NCBI RefSeq assembly: GCF_004358665.1
Contig: NZ_SMZR01000002.1
Location: forward strand, 310,001-374,000
DNA from: Jeotgalibacillus sp. S-D1
Lineage (GTDB): Bacteria > Bacillota > Bacilli > Bacillales > Jeotgalibacillaceae
Direction of reading: 5' to 3'
DNA length: 64,000 nt
The position numbers and the translations under genes were made by a program. Shown piece after piece: positions 9,949-18,811 of the stretch. How positions within the stretch are numbered: the stretch's first letter is position 1; the number at the start of each line of letters is the position of its first letter. The notes under the pieces were generated by a model. That model worked only from the letters and a program-made list of their open reading frames with translations, made no database searches and was not told where the DNA came from.

Positions 9949-9988
9949 TAGAAATGTGGGTTGTTTGAAGCAGTATGACTGAGTAGAA

Positions 9989-10218
9989 CGATAAAAGAGA
10001 AATCATGTGCGATAAAATCGAACCTCGGAACGACACCTCAATGTCCCTCCCCTGAACGATATATTTCGAAAATTGATCGATATAGTCCGAAACATGTGCG
10101 ATAAATGTTAAAACATGTTTGATAAAAAGCAAATTGTCGCACTCAGAATGATATATGTCCTATTATGACCGATATAACCCGAAATTTGTGCGATAAATAC
10201 AAAATCATATGCGATAAA
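9989..10218 (+). repeat. 21-bp periodic CGATAWA repeat array 1
   Basis: Boxes of the form YGATAWA begin at 9989 and 10010, then at 10057, 10078, 10099 and 10120, then at 10149, 10170, 10191 and 10212. Within each group the pitch is exactly 21 bp. The four-box groups run in the order TATA, TATA, TAAA, TAAAA. The spacers share a weaker RAAACATGTG-like part just before the next box. No reading frame of interest crosses the array. It fills most of the 462-bp gap before the spike-like gene. Confidence 0.85.
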
Positions 10219-10410
10219 ACCGAATCACCGAATCACGCCCCTGCTAAAGTTTTCATAAAGCCCGTAATTTAAGCACGCCGCCCACCAAAACAAGGTACTT
10301 TTAATTCAAGACATTCATAAGATATTTAATAGGAAGGTAGAAAAAGTAGAATTCAAGATGAAGATTACTAGCAGCCATTTATCTTCCATACAATAAAAAA
10401 GGAGAAAAAA

Positions 10411-13020
10411 ATGTCTAATTATGTAGTAGAGCTGGAACGATGGGGTATTCAACAGGGGTCATTTGGAAAGCCGCCTTACTCATTAGCCACGTGGACAATT
10501 GCCTATAACAATGTTGTCGGGTTTAACCAGGCACTTGCTTATGCTAATAGTCAAGGTTTTTTTAATGTGATAGTTCCAAGAGGCACCTATAGTTTTTGCT
10601 ACTCAAACTCGTCGCCAACTGGAAATGAGCCATACCAGCAAGTAGGACTTTCAATCAATCTATTCAGCAACCAAACGCTCGATATGAATGGATCGACTTT
10701 TGAAGTATTATATGATTCGATTAACAGAAATCCTTTCGACAAAGCCACAACCAACCCGGTATGGAAGCTGTCTGGAAGCCTTATCCAGCTCAATGAGTGT
10801 ACAAATGCTCATGTGAAAAATGGCACAATCATCGGCGACATCCCAAATAGAAGTTTCACAGATACCGGCTCAGGATTTAATTCCGAGAAAGGAATGGAGC
10901 AGACGTATGGGATTAATATTAACAGGGGCAATCGTTTCTGCTCGGTAGAAAGCGTCAATGTGTCAATGTTCATGGGAGATGGGATTATCATTGGAGCCTA
11001 CCCCACTGACATCGGGACGTGGATATTAAACCCGACCGCTGCCAGCAGAATTGCCTATCCCGGTCTGGCGGATGCCAACGGCACAATTGTTCAGACCGTG
11101 CCAGGGGCTTATATTTCAAATAAGTTCCCCATCATCCAAGGCGAGCATAAACAGCTGCAAATGAGAACAGCAGGCGGCTACACGCGCATTCCCCTTATTT
11201 CCAACAAAACGTTTGAGTATCTGTTTTACAATGCAGCCGATGTTTTACTTGTAAGAAAGACGGCTGTTTACCTTCAGACAGTGACGGTCCCTTTGGATGC
11301 CGCCTACGTCAGAATACAGTTTAGAAATGAGGCACCTGACCAGACTTCCATTAGCATTGAATATGCCATCACCAAGCCTCAGTCCCACAATATTAAAATA
11401 AGCCATTGCGAAATTCATAATAATCATAGAGGCGGCATTAGCGGCGGAGCAGATTTTACGTATATCCAAAACAATAAGATCTATCATAACGGGATGGATT
11501 CAGGTTTAAATGTACCGCTGTTCCCAGACTCCACAAGATATGCCATAAACTTTGAAGACAGCTTCTGTAATTTTGTAGCAGTGGAGAACAACCATATCTT
11601 TTCCGGTTTTAATGGAGTCTTGCTTGGTGCATACCATATTAAAGTTACCGGTAATATCTTCAGTGAAATTAACGGAATCAGAATCTACAATAATGCAAGT
11701 TCTGTTATTGACAGCAATGTTCTGTACCAGGGAACTTTTTCACTAGCCCCTAGTGTCGCAACGCAGGAAAGACATATTATCTTCAGCAGCAACGTCGTTT
11801 ACGCCCAATCTTTGTCCCTCCAGCCTGTTAATAAAACGATGATTGTTATAAAAGATAACAAATTCTATCTGGAAAGCATGAATTTAACCGGAAACATTGA
11901 ATTTTACGGAAACTATACAAAAAGCCTGGTTGGGGCTTTGAGCACAACGTATACCACCCTGCTTTTAAATATCAAAAAATGTACAGACAATACCTTTGAG
12001 GATTTTAACTTTGGCTCTCATTATCGTTTTGCTTTAACAAAGCCTATTGGTTCCACCAACTATATTGACAATAATATATTCAGATCTGTTTCTTTTAACA
12101 GCGTAAATCTGTATAACGATTTGGAGTTTGAAAACTGTAAATTTTTCAGCTGTAATATAACATTCCAGGTGGCCGATCTGACAAAATCAAGCAGTCTGAC
12201 GTTTCACAATTGCACCCTGCAGGACACGAATCTGGAAGCTGGCGGCCGATACGTTAATAACGTAACAATCGGCGGTGTGACCAGTAAAGCCTCCCTGTAT
12301 GATTGCAGAATCATTCTGACCCCCCTATTTTCCAAGCCGGCATTTTTTATCTCCGCTGATAACAGAGCCCAGGACTCCCTGAATGCAGGAGTTCTGCCGA
12401 GAAATTATGAATTGTATATGCGCGACTGTCTGCTTGACATTTCAGTAGCAAACAACGTTGTTCTATTAAAATACGGTTCAGGGGGCGATATTAAACAGCC
12501 CAGAAAGGTTGTCATCGAAAACTCCGTACTGAATTTATCAGACAGTACAAAATTCAAGGTGCTGGAAGGCAGCAGTGCAAACAATGCCGGCTACTCTGCT
12601 GTGTTAATTGACACTTCCTTTGTCGGATTTACGTCACTGCCTGCACCGGCCTTTGGCAGTTTAGAAATTTATAAAAAAGTGCTCACCCTGAGTTCGGCGG
12701 CTGAGCCTTCAACAGGGACCTATTCTCTTGGTCAAATCGTTTACAATACTAATGTCACAGCTGGCGGATATATCGGATGGGTTAACGTCAGAGCTGGCAT
12801 AAGCACGAACAACGCATGGCAGGCATCAAGGAGTTACACGATAACATCAAAAATTTTTAATGGCATATACGTGTATGAGGCACAAAATACCGGAACGTCA
12901 GGCGCAACTCCTCCTGCCTTTCCAACAACTGCGGGCTCTACTGTAACAGACGGAACCGTAACATGGAGAAACATTGGTACAAGGGCTTTATTTAAACCGT
13001 TTGGCTTAATTGCCCAGTAA
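10411..13020 (+). CDS. Tail-spike-like right-handed beta-helix protein
   Basis: An 869-residue protein without a signal peptide or membrane segment. From about residue 50 to 700 it is rich in short Asn/Ile/Val/Gly beta-strand turns (NNHIFSGFNGVLLGAYH and similar), typical of pectate-lyase-like parallel beta-helices of phage tail spikes and polysaccharide depolymerases. The C-terminal ~70 residues carry a compact module (TPPAFPTTAGSTVTDGTVTW) common at the ends of phage spike and appendage proteins. GGAGAAAAAA precedes the ATG. No other phage gene is near, so it is an orphan. It could be a captured phage spike released by lysis, or a spore- or cell-surface glycan-degrading protein. The gene is flanked on both sides by 21-bp repeat arrays in the same orientation. 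Confidence 0.72.
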   Translation: MSNYVVELERWGIQQGSFGKPPYSLATWTIAYNNVVGFNQALAYANSQGFFNVIVPRGTYSFCYSNSSPTGNEPYQQVGLSINLFSNQTLDMNGSTFEVLYDSINRNPFDKATTNPVWKLSGSLIQLNECTNAHVKNGTIIGDIPNRSFTDTGSGFNSEKGMEQTYGININRGNRFCSVESVNVSMFMGDGIIIGAYPTDIGTWILNPTAASRIAYPGLADANGTIVQTVPGAYISNKFPIIQGEHKQLQMRTAGGYTRIPLISNKTFEYLFYNAADVLLVRKTAVYLQTVTVPLDAAYVRIQFRNEAPDQTSISIEYAITKPQSHNIKISHCEIHNNHRGGISGGADFTYIQNNKIYHNGMDSGLNVPLFPDSTRYAINFEDSFCNFVAVENNHIFSGFNGVLLGAYHIKVTGNIFSEINGIRIYNNASSVIDSNVLYQGTFSLAPSVATQERHIIFSSNVVYAQSLSLQPVNKTMIVIKDNKFYLESMNLTGNIEFYGNYTKSLVGALSTTYTTLLLNIKKCTDNTFEDFNFGSHYRFALTKPIGSTNYIDNNIFRSVSFNSVNLYNDLEFENCKFFSCNITFQVADLTKSSSLTFHNCTLQDTNLEAGGRYVNNVTIGGVTSKASLYDCRIILTPLFSKPAFFISADNRAQDSLNAGVLPRNYELYMRDCLLDISVANNVVLLKYGSGGDIKQPRKVVIENSVLNLSDSTKFKVLEGSSANNAGYSAVLIDTSFVGFTSLPAPAFGSLEIYKKVLTLSSAAEPSTGTYSLGQIVYNTNVTAGGYIGWVNVRAGISTNNAWQASRSYTITSKIFNGIYVYEAQNTGTSGATPPAFPTTAGSTVTDGTVTWRNIGTRALFKPFGLIAQ

Positions 13021-13057
13021 TATCGCACCTATAGAATTGTTCAATATTCCTTTAACA

Positions 13058-13104
13058 CAACAAAAGTGACCAAAAGTTTTTAACTTGAGGTCACCTTTTT
13101 GTTG
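13058..13104 (+). terminator. Terminator of the spike-like gene
   Basis: CAACAAAAGTGACC (13058-13071) pairs with GGTCACCTTTTTGTTG (13089-13104), with a nested AAGTT/AACTT hairpin in the loop. It lies 38 bases past the stop. Confidence 0.75.
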
Positions 13105-13112
13105 AAGCAGAA

Positions 13113-13296
13113 CGATAAAATATGGACATTAGTGATAAATATGGACTTTTGTTCCACATAGCAGGAAACTTAATCGATAAAAAGCGAATGATTGCACGGA
13201 GAATGAAAAATGTCTAAGACTGACCGATATATTGTGGAACATGATTGAAATATCCCAAACACTGTACGACCAATGTGAAAACATGATCGATAAAAA
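13113..13296 (+). repeat. 21-bp periodic CGATAWA repeat array 2 (degenerate)
   Basis: Boxes lie at 13113, 13133 and 13175, and then at exact 21-bp pitch at 13225 (CGATATA), 13246 (TGAAATA), 13267 (CGACCAA) and 13288 (CGATAAA). The segment from about 13174 to 13231 aligns with 10119-10176 of array 1, including the inter-group spacer. It is therefore a diverged copy in the same orientation on the other side of the spike-like gene. Confidence 0.75.
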
Positions 13297-13320
13297 CCCG
13301 AACACTTAAATATCCTCTAT

Positions 13321-14346
13321 CTATTTAATTTCACTTAAATACTTTGCGTAATGGATAAAGTTTCTTACTAAGTCTAATTCAAAATTATAAATGATCGGAG
13401 CCCCTGGCCGCCAATTCACTTCAAACAACCATATTTTGTGGTTTTTATCGATTCCAACGTCAATACCCAGTTCATCAAACAAAACATCATGGTAAAGCGA
13501 TTCAAAGTGCTTAGAAAAGTTAATTGAAAAATATTCAAGTGTTTTCTTAATATTAAACCACTCATCCTCAAATTCTTTTTGTAAAAAATCCTCTAAATAA
13601 GCAGTTGAACCGCCACTTCCTAAATTGGAAGTTATACATTCTAAAGGACCAATACGCGGGAAAATGGCTGTGACGACCCACTCTCCTTTTCCATCTTTTT
13701 GCACATGCAGTCTGAAATCAAATACATTCCCTGCTTTGGTTAAACAGGTAATAAACTTTTGAACCAGGTAGATATTTTCGTTCATTCTGCTTTCCACCAA
13801 ATACCTAAGCTGCTCACGGGAATAAGTTTGAAGATTTCCTCCCTCATTCACCAGAAAGGTTTCTTGATCTTTCTTTTCTATTAGAAAAATCCCCTTACCT
13901 TGATGCCCGGCAATCGGTTTTACGACAACATTATGATATAAATCTAGCATATCAAATAATGTATCCTCATTATCCAAGTCTCTCGTAGGGATAAGATGGT
14001 GGCTAAATTTTCCCCCTTGTTCAATGCGCTTTTGAACACTGAACTTATCACCCACAGAATGACTTGTAAAAGGAATTCGATCATACAAATAATCAATAAT
14101 GGCTTCTGCCTTTTCAGAAAAAGGCGGGCTCGCATTGTAGATTACATCTGGAAATGGGTAGAGTTTTTCATGCCACTCCCCATTATCATAATATTTTCCC
14201 TTTATCGTATTTTCTTCAACATCTACATTACCTGGTGTGAAATAGAAGAAATCCACACCTTCAGCTTTTGCCACCACTGAAAAAGTATAAGCGCGATTTA
14301 CTTTTCGAGGGTCAGCACGATGATGCAGCATCCCAATCAGGGTCAT
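13321..14346 (-). CDS. YheC/YheD-type ATP-grasp protein (spore coat-associated family)
   Basis: A 341-residue protein with the YheC/D ATP-grasp layout: an N-terminal GMLHHRADPRKV-type strand, VVVKPIAGHQGKGIF near residue 145 as the ATP-binding lysine loop, and a C-terminal metal-binding segment (LFEVNWRPGAP). B. subtilis YheC/YheD proteins are associated with the endospore coat; their ligase substrates are unknown. GGAGG lies 10 bases upstream of the ATG. It follows another ATP-grasp gene by 46 bases and is probably co-transcribed with it. Confidence 0.78.
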   Translation of the reverse strand: MTLIGMLHHRADPRKVNRAYTFSVVAKAEGVDFFYFTPGNVDVEENTIKGKYYDNGEWHEKLYPFPDVIYNASPPFSEKAEAIIDYLYDRIPFTSHSVGDKFSVQKRIEQGGKFSHHLIPTRDLDNEDTLFDMLDLYHNVVVKPIAGHQGKGIFLIEKKDQETFLVNEGGNLQTYSREQLRYLVESRMNENIYLVQKFITCLTKAGNVFDFRLHVQKDGKGEWVVTAIFPRIGPLECITSNLGSGGSTAYLEDFLQKEFEDEWFNIKKTLEYFSINFSKHFESLYHDVLFDELGIDVGIDKNHKIWLFEVNWRPGAPIIYNFELDLVRNFIHYAKYLSEIK

Positions 14347-14392
14347 TTGTGTTCAGCCTCCAGCTAAAATAATTGATTTTTTTCTTAAATTT

Positions 14393-15622
14393 TTAAAGTG
14401 GCTGTATATATGGTTCTATATAAAACCTGATGACTTTTGCAGCTTCGTTCGCAAGACGAATGGCTTCACTTTTGGAATCAGCGGCTGAAATAATATAGCC
14501 GCATCGGTCCCCCATGGACAAAGGAGGATGCAGAAAACTACCTTTTTTCGGCTTAATGAAGACCTCTTCTATTCCAGGCATCATAGCGCAGCGGTTCTTG
14601 CCGGTTACTTTTATTAATGTCCCTGTTTCATAGCTTGTCAAATAGTGGGCATAAACAAACTTACGATGCTTCTTTTCTAGATTTGGTTTTTGTCCCAGCG
14701 CAATTTTAATTGTTTCTTCTACTAAATTTATGCCATATGCTACTTCTATTATTCTATTCATTGCTCCACCCGAAATACGAGGATTGATTTCAATGAGTTT
14801 CCAGTTTCCATTTACTAATCTCATTTCAAGGTGACAGGAGCCATTTTTCAATTGAAATGCATTAATGATAGAATTTACCGTTTGATAGATACCATTTGAA
14901 AATTCAACATCCAGATTTTCAAGTACACAATAACCTGTAACAATAAAACGTTGAGCAAATGTTATTTCCTGCTGAATGACCGCTACAACATGAACCTCCC
15001 CATTAAACACACAAGCTTCAATTAAATATTGCGGACCTTTTAGGTATTCTTCTATTAAAACTTCCTCGTATCCTTTCGAAAACAATGCATCTAGTGATTT
15101 CTCCAACTGAGCTTTATTTTCAACAAACAGCACATCCTTCGAGCCGGTTGAGACAGCTGATTTGACAATGAGTGGGAATCGTTCTTTATTATCCACTAGA
15201 AACGCATTTAAAGAGTCATCCTTGGAAAATATGGTGAATTTTGGGGACACAGATAGCCCCTGTAAATGTTCTCGTGTTAAACGTTTATTTTCCATGATCT
15301 CGTAAGGTTTTGACGAAAAAGAAGTAATACCCAGCTCATTGCTCAACTTGGCTGCGACATGAACGAAGGGATCGATAAAACTCAATATCGCTGCTATTTT
15401 TTTCCCTTGTTGAGTCAGAATTGTAATCTTATTTTTGATTGCTTGAAAATCAGTTATGTCAGTAAGAATCATATGATGTACATCAGGGAAATCCGTTCTG
15501 TTTTTAATGAAGCGCTCTCTGGGGGTTAATAAAACGGTAAAAAAACCGAGGTTGTAAGCGGCTCTTATTGCCTCTCTGCTGGAACCAGATTTATTGCTAT
15601 CAATAAATATAATTGTTTCCAT
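14393..15622 (-). CDS. ATP-grasp carboxylate-amine ligase-like protein
   Basis: A 409-residue protein with an N-terminal Rossmann-like segment (ETIIFIDSNKSGSSREAI), a central ATP-grasp domain (LIEEYLKGPQYLIEACV near residue 190) and the late metal-binding LIEINPRISGG near 275. This is the pattern of biotin carboxylase/PurK-like and dipeptide-ligase-like (BacD-type) enzymes that activate a carboxylate with ATP and join it to an amine. The substrate is unknown. It lies between the cnt metallophore operon and a YheC/D-type gene, but a strong terminator at 15947-15985 separates it from cntE. No clear ribosome binding site is visible at the expected distance. Confidence 0.72.
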   Translation of the reverse strand: METIIFIDSNKSGSSREAIRAAYNLGFFTVLLTPRERFIKNRTDFPDVHHMILTDITDFQAIKNKITILTQQGKKIAAILSFIDPFVHVAAKLSNELGITSFSSKPYEIMENKRLTREHLQGLSVSPKFTIFSKDDSLNAFLVDNKERFPLIVKSAVSTGSKDVLFVENKAQLEKSLDALFSKGYEEVLIEEYLKGPQYLIEACVFNGEVHVVAVIQQEITFAQRFIVTGYCVLENLDVEFSNGIYQTVNSIINAFQLKNGSCHLEMRLVNGNWKLIEINPRISGGAMNRIIEVAYGINLVEETIKIALGQKPNLEKKHRKFVYAHYLTSYETGTLIKVTGKNRCAMMPGIEEVFIKPKKGSFLHPPLSMGDRCGYIISAADSKSEAIRLANEAAKVIRFYIEPYIQPL

Positions 15623-16023
15623 AAACTATTTTCATCGTCCTTCCATGCGTCTTATAACTTTGCAGTCTTTTTAAAATATTCCAAATCGTTGAAGATTGTG
15701 CACACAGTTTATTCCATGGTAGTTTGGGTTTCAGCGTTATTCTCTGGAAACTAATTTATTTACTAGTACAATAATAGTTATTAATTATTAAAAATTATAG
15801 TTTCACTCATATATATTGGAAAATAAACCCTATTTACTTAAGATAAATGTGAAAAAGTATAAATTTAACTATTTTTTCAGGGAAATCTATTTTCAAAATC
15901 AGCCACCTAAAAATCACTGGACATCTCCATTGATAAAAAACACAACAAAAAGTGACCAAAGGATCTTATCTTTTGGTCACTTTTTATCTATATTCAATTT
16001 TTTCATCCGGCTAACAAAGGGCT
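15623..16023. other. Intergenic region between cntE and the ATP-grasp pair
   Basis: AT-rich. The only clear element is the GTGACC terminator at 15947-15985. The rest presumably carries the promoter of the ATP-grasp pair. A reading frame on the plus strand here runs through the terminator and into cntE antisense, so I do not call it a gene. Confidence 0.5.
15947..15985. terminator. Bidirectional terminator after cntE
   Basis: AAAAAGTGACCAAA (15947-15960) pairs perfectly with TTTGGTCACTTTTT (15972-15985). There is a T tract on both strands. It closes the cnt operon on the minus strand, 38 bases beyond the cntE stop. Its left arm repeats that of the terminator at 13058. Confidence 0.85.
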
Positions 16024-17202
16024 TTATCCAACAAAAATCTTGCGCCGGTCATAGGCAAAGAAGAACATCATCACACCCAAAACAGCGCAAATCATATACA
16101 TAACGGAATAGGAGAAAAGATCAGCCAGCGGCCCCATCATCACACCGCCCAGCGAGACGCCTAAATCAGCCATTGCTATAAACAAACCAAGCAGCACATT
16201 TCGATTCATCTGAGGCAAAACAAAACTTAAGTACGTGGTTAAAGTCGGGTAGAGAATTGCCTGAGCGATCCCCATTAAAACGGCACCTAGATAAAAAACA
16301 AGAACGCCGCCACTTAGTGCAAAACTTACACATTGCGCCCCTGCCGCTAAAAGGATCATTGTCCCCATCATAAATGAAGAATGCCACTTTCCATCTGAAG
16401 GGATTTTTTTTCGTAAAGTAAAACGTGAAAGAACAACAGTCACAGCCAATAACATGAGAAAGATCCCAGCATTTCCACCTTTCACCTGTTCAGCATACAG
16501 CGGGATAAAGATCGTAATTGCGCCAAATACAACCGAACCAACCAGCATCAGTACACTGCATTTAAATAAATGAGGATTTATTACTAATTGACTAAATGAG
16601 TTAAACATATTTCCACTGGACTCAGCACTTTTTGCAGAATCTTTCGTTTCTGATCTATCCATTTTGGCACTGTAACCAAAAACCCCGGTTAAAATGGCAA
16701 TTGCTATCATAACGACCGCAAAATACCCCATTCCTTCTTGCCAAATACCCAAAGCCAATAAAGGACCAATAATTCCGGGGATATATGAAAATAACGAATA
16801 AAGTGATATTCCCTGAGATCGATCTTTCTCTGGCAATGCATCAATAATTCCAATTTGAAGTGCCATTGAAAAAAAAGCTGTTGATACTCCTTGCAACATG
16901 CGGGCAGCAAGAAAGCCGCCAAGTCCGGTTACCGTGTATAAGATTAAAGCAAATCCATTGATAATAAGGATGATGCGCAGTATTTTTACCGGTCCGTACT
17001 TTTGAATAATTTGACCTGCCCACGGTCTGAAAAACATCGTTGTAAACAAATAGGCTCCCATAATTAGCCCGATTGTTGTATTCGATGCTCCCAACGCTTC
17101 CCCTTGTAATGGGATAATCACATTCAGAATCGAATTGGCGCTAAAATAAAGAAGCACCAGCAAATACAACCGCAGAAAATGCCAAGACATAGCTCCAGTC
17201 AC
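16024..17202 (-). CDS. cntE: Metallophore exporter, MFS family (CntE)
   Basis: A 392-residue protein with 12 predicted membrane segments and an MFS loop after the second helix (FFRPWAGQIIQKYG near residue 60). In staphylococci CntE exports staphylopine from the cytoplasm. The call rests on MFS features plus its place as the last gene of a complete cnt operon, in the same position as in S. aureus. The ORF starts at a GTG (17202), with GGAGG 10 bases upstream; an ATG four codons in (17190) is an alternative. A strong terminator follows. Confidence 0.85.
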   Translation of the reverse strand: MTGAMSWHFLRLYLLVLLYFSANSILNVIIPLQGEALGASNTTIGLIMGAYLFTTMFFRPWAGQIIQKYGPVKILRIILIINGFALILYTVTGLGGFLAARMLQGVSTAFFSMALQIGIIDALPEKDRSQGISLYSLFSYIPGIIGPLLALGIWQEGMGYFAVVMIAIAILTGVFGYSAKMDRSETKDSAKSAESSGNMFNSFSQLVINPHLFKCSVLMLVGSVVFGAITIFIPLYAEQVKGGNAGIFLMLLAVTVVLSRFTLRKKIPSDGKWHSSFMMGTMILLAAGAQCVSFALSGGVLVFYLGAVLMGIAQAILYPTLTTYLSFVLPQMNRNVLLGLFIAMADLGVSLGGVMMGPLADLFSYSVMYMICAVLGVMMFFFAYDRRKIFVG

Positions 17203-17251
17203 AATCTTTTTTCCTCCAAACCTGTACAGTTTCGTTAGATTAAGCAGTCCG

Positions 17252-18001
17252 TCAAAACGTGATCAACGATTGCAATAATTTCTTTGCATAATCGGATTGA
17301 ACATCCTTTAACTGTTCAATACTGACTGTTTCTTCAATTTGACCCTCTTTAAAAATAATGACTCTGTCGCATAGATAGGCTGCCGCCTGCAGATCATGCG
17401 TGATAAAAATGTAGCTCATATTGTAGATTCCTTTCAGCTTTTTTAATAAGGTCAAGATTTGCATCTGAACAGATACATCCAATGAGCTGATCGCTTCATC
17501 CAGCACGATGCAGCTGGGTTCAATTGAGATGGCTCTTGCAATACACACCCTCTGCACCTCTCCTCCTGATAACTCATGAGGATACTTGTTTTTAAAGGCA
17601 GGTGTTAAGCCAACTTGATTTAGCAGTGTATCAACCCTGAATTGGTTTTCTTTATCATCTTTAAAACTATTCGTTAAGGGTTCCATAATGGCGTCTTCAA
17701 CAGTAAAAAATGGATTTATAGAAGATTTATAGTCCTGGAAAACAGCACTAATACTACCAGCTCTAATATTCCTGTCCTCAACACTTTTTCCATCAAACAA
17801 TACTTTTCCTTGATCAGGCTTTTCAATCCCCAGTATCAAACGTCCCAGGGTGGATTTTCCGCTGCCGCTTTCCCCGATAATACCGAGGCACTCCCCATCC
17901 TTACATTCAAAGCTAATACTCTTTAAAACGAGCTGGCTTTTGGTTGAAAACATTCCGCCTTTTTTGTAGGATTTTTCCACACCATCAACTGTTAACAACA
18001 A
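17252..18001 (-). CDS. cntF: Metallophore ABC importer ATPase (CntF)
   Basis: A ~249-residue ABC ATPase of the dipeptide/nickel (Opp/Dpp) family, with Walker A GESGSGKST, the LSGGEVQR signature, Walker B CIVLDEA and a downstream HDLQ switch histidine. With CntD it should drive uptake of the metal-opine complex. I place the start at the TTG at 18001, 9 bases after GGAGG. The GTG at 18010 would abut the ribosome binding site. Either way it overlaps the end of cntD (by 17 or 26 bases), indicating translational coupling. Confidence 0.88.
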   Translation of the reverse strand: MLLTVDGVEKSYKKGGMFSTKSQLVLKSISFECKDGECLGIIGESGSGKSTLGRLILGIEKPDQGKVLFDGKSVEDRNIRAGSISAVFQDYKSSINPFFTVEDAIMEPLTNSFKDDKENQFRVDTLLNQVGLTPAFKNKYPHELSGGEVQRVCIARAISIEPSCIVLDEAISSLDVSVQMQILTLLKKLKGIYNMSYIFITHDLQAAAYLCDRVIIFKEGQIEETVSIEQLKDVQSDYAKKLLQSLITF

Positions 18002-18809
18002 CCGCCTCACCCTCCATTATTCTGTTAAAATGATTGCTGAGAACCTGTCTGGTAGAGACTAAATACTTGGTGTAGTCATGCTGTGGTTCTGAGAAAACTT
18101 CTGCCGTCTTGCCTCTCTCAACTATTTCTCCATCTTTCATCACCAGAACTTCATCAGCAATGTTCTTTACAACCGCTAAATCATGAGAAATAAAAATCAT
18201 TGAACAGCCTAATCTTTCCCGCAATTTCTTAAATTGTTCAATGACCTCATACTGTGAGATGGCATCCAAGGCTGTGGTTGGTTCATCTGCAATGATAATA
18301 TCAGGCTCTAAGACAATCGCTAAAGCAATCATAATTCGCTGCAGCATTCCCCCTGATAACTGGTGAGGATATTTATTCATTATTTCTAAAGGGTTTTTTA
18401 ACATGACACTTTCCATCGCGCTTTTCATTCGCCCTGACATTTCTTTTTTACTCCAATTAAAATGCTCAGCCAGGGTTTCTCTCAAATGAATGCCAATTAC
18501 ACACGAAGGATCAAATGCACTCATGCCGTTCTGAAGGATCATACATAAGTTTTTTCCCCTTTTCTTTCTCATTTCTTTTTCAGAAAGATCGTGTATGTTT
18601 TTTCCTTTAAACAGAATTTCTCCAGATTGACGGAGGTAAGACTTATTTAATTTCATAATCGCCCTGCACGTAACTGATTTTCCGCTGCCGCTTTCCCCGA
18701 CTATAGCCAGACAGCTATTTTGCTTTAAATGAAAGGAGCTATTAACAATAATTTCCTTTCCGGTGTTAACATCCCATACCTTTAAGTTGTTAACTTCTAA
18801 TAGATTCAT
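17985..18809 (-). CDS. cntD: Metallophore ABC importer ATPase (CntD)
   Basis: A 274-residue Opp/Dpp-type ATPase with Walker A GESGSGKS near residue 38, the LSGGMLQR signature, Walker B IIIADEP and the switch HDLA motif. It starts 2 bases after the cntC stop and overlaps cntF. The domain order and tandem ATPase arrangement match the staphylococcal CntABCDF transporter for nickel, cobalt and zinc bound to staphylopine. Confidence 0.88.
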   Translation of the reverse strand: MNLLEVNNLKVWDVNTGKEIIVNSSFHLKQNSCLAIVGESGSGKSVTCRAIMKLNKSYLRQSGEILFKGKNIHDLSEKEMRKKRGKNLCMILQNGMSAFDPSCVIGIHLRETLAEHFNWSKKEMSGRMKSAMESVMLKNPLEIMNKYPHQLSGGMLQRIMIALAIVLEPDIIIADEPTTALDAISQYEVIEQFKKLRERLGCSMIFISHDLAVVKNIADEVLVMKDGEIVERGKTAEVFSEPQHDYTKYLVSTRQVLSNHFNRIMEGEAVVVNS

Positions 18810-18811
18810 TG

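Noticed and set aside
9989-10218. Possible CRISPR array
   Set aside because: The conserved box is only about 7 bp, the pitch is 21 bp, spacers are 14 bp and partly conserved, and there are no cas genes in the window.
10411-13020. Prophage remnant
   Set aside because: Only one spike-like gene is present. I see no integrase, portal, terminase, capsid or lysis gene and no attachment site, so I list an orphan gene rather than a prophage.
15816-16103. 95-codon plus-strand frame
   Set aside because: It reads through the GTGACC terminator and into cntE antisense, and its composition is that of AT-rich noncoding DNA.
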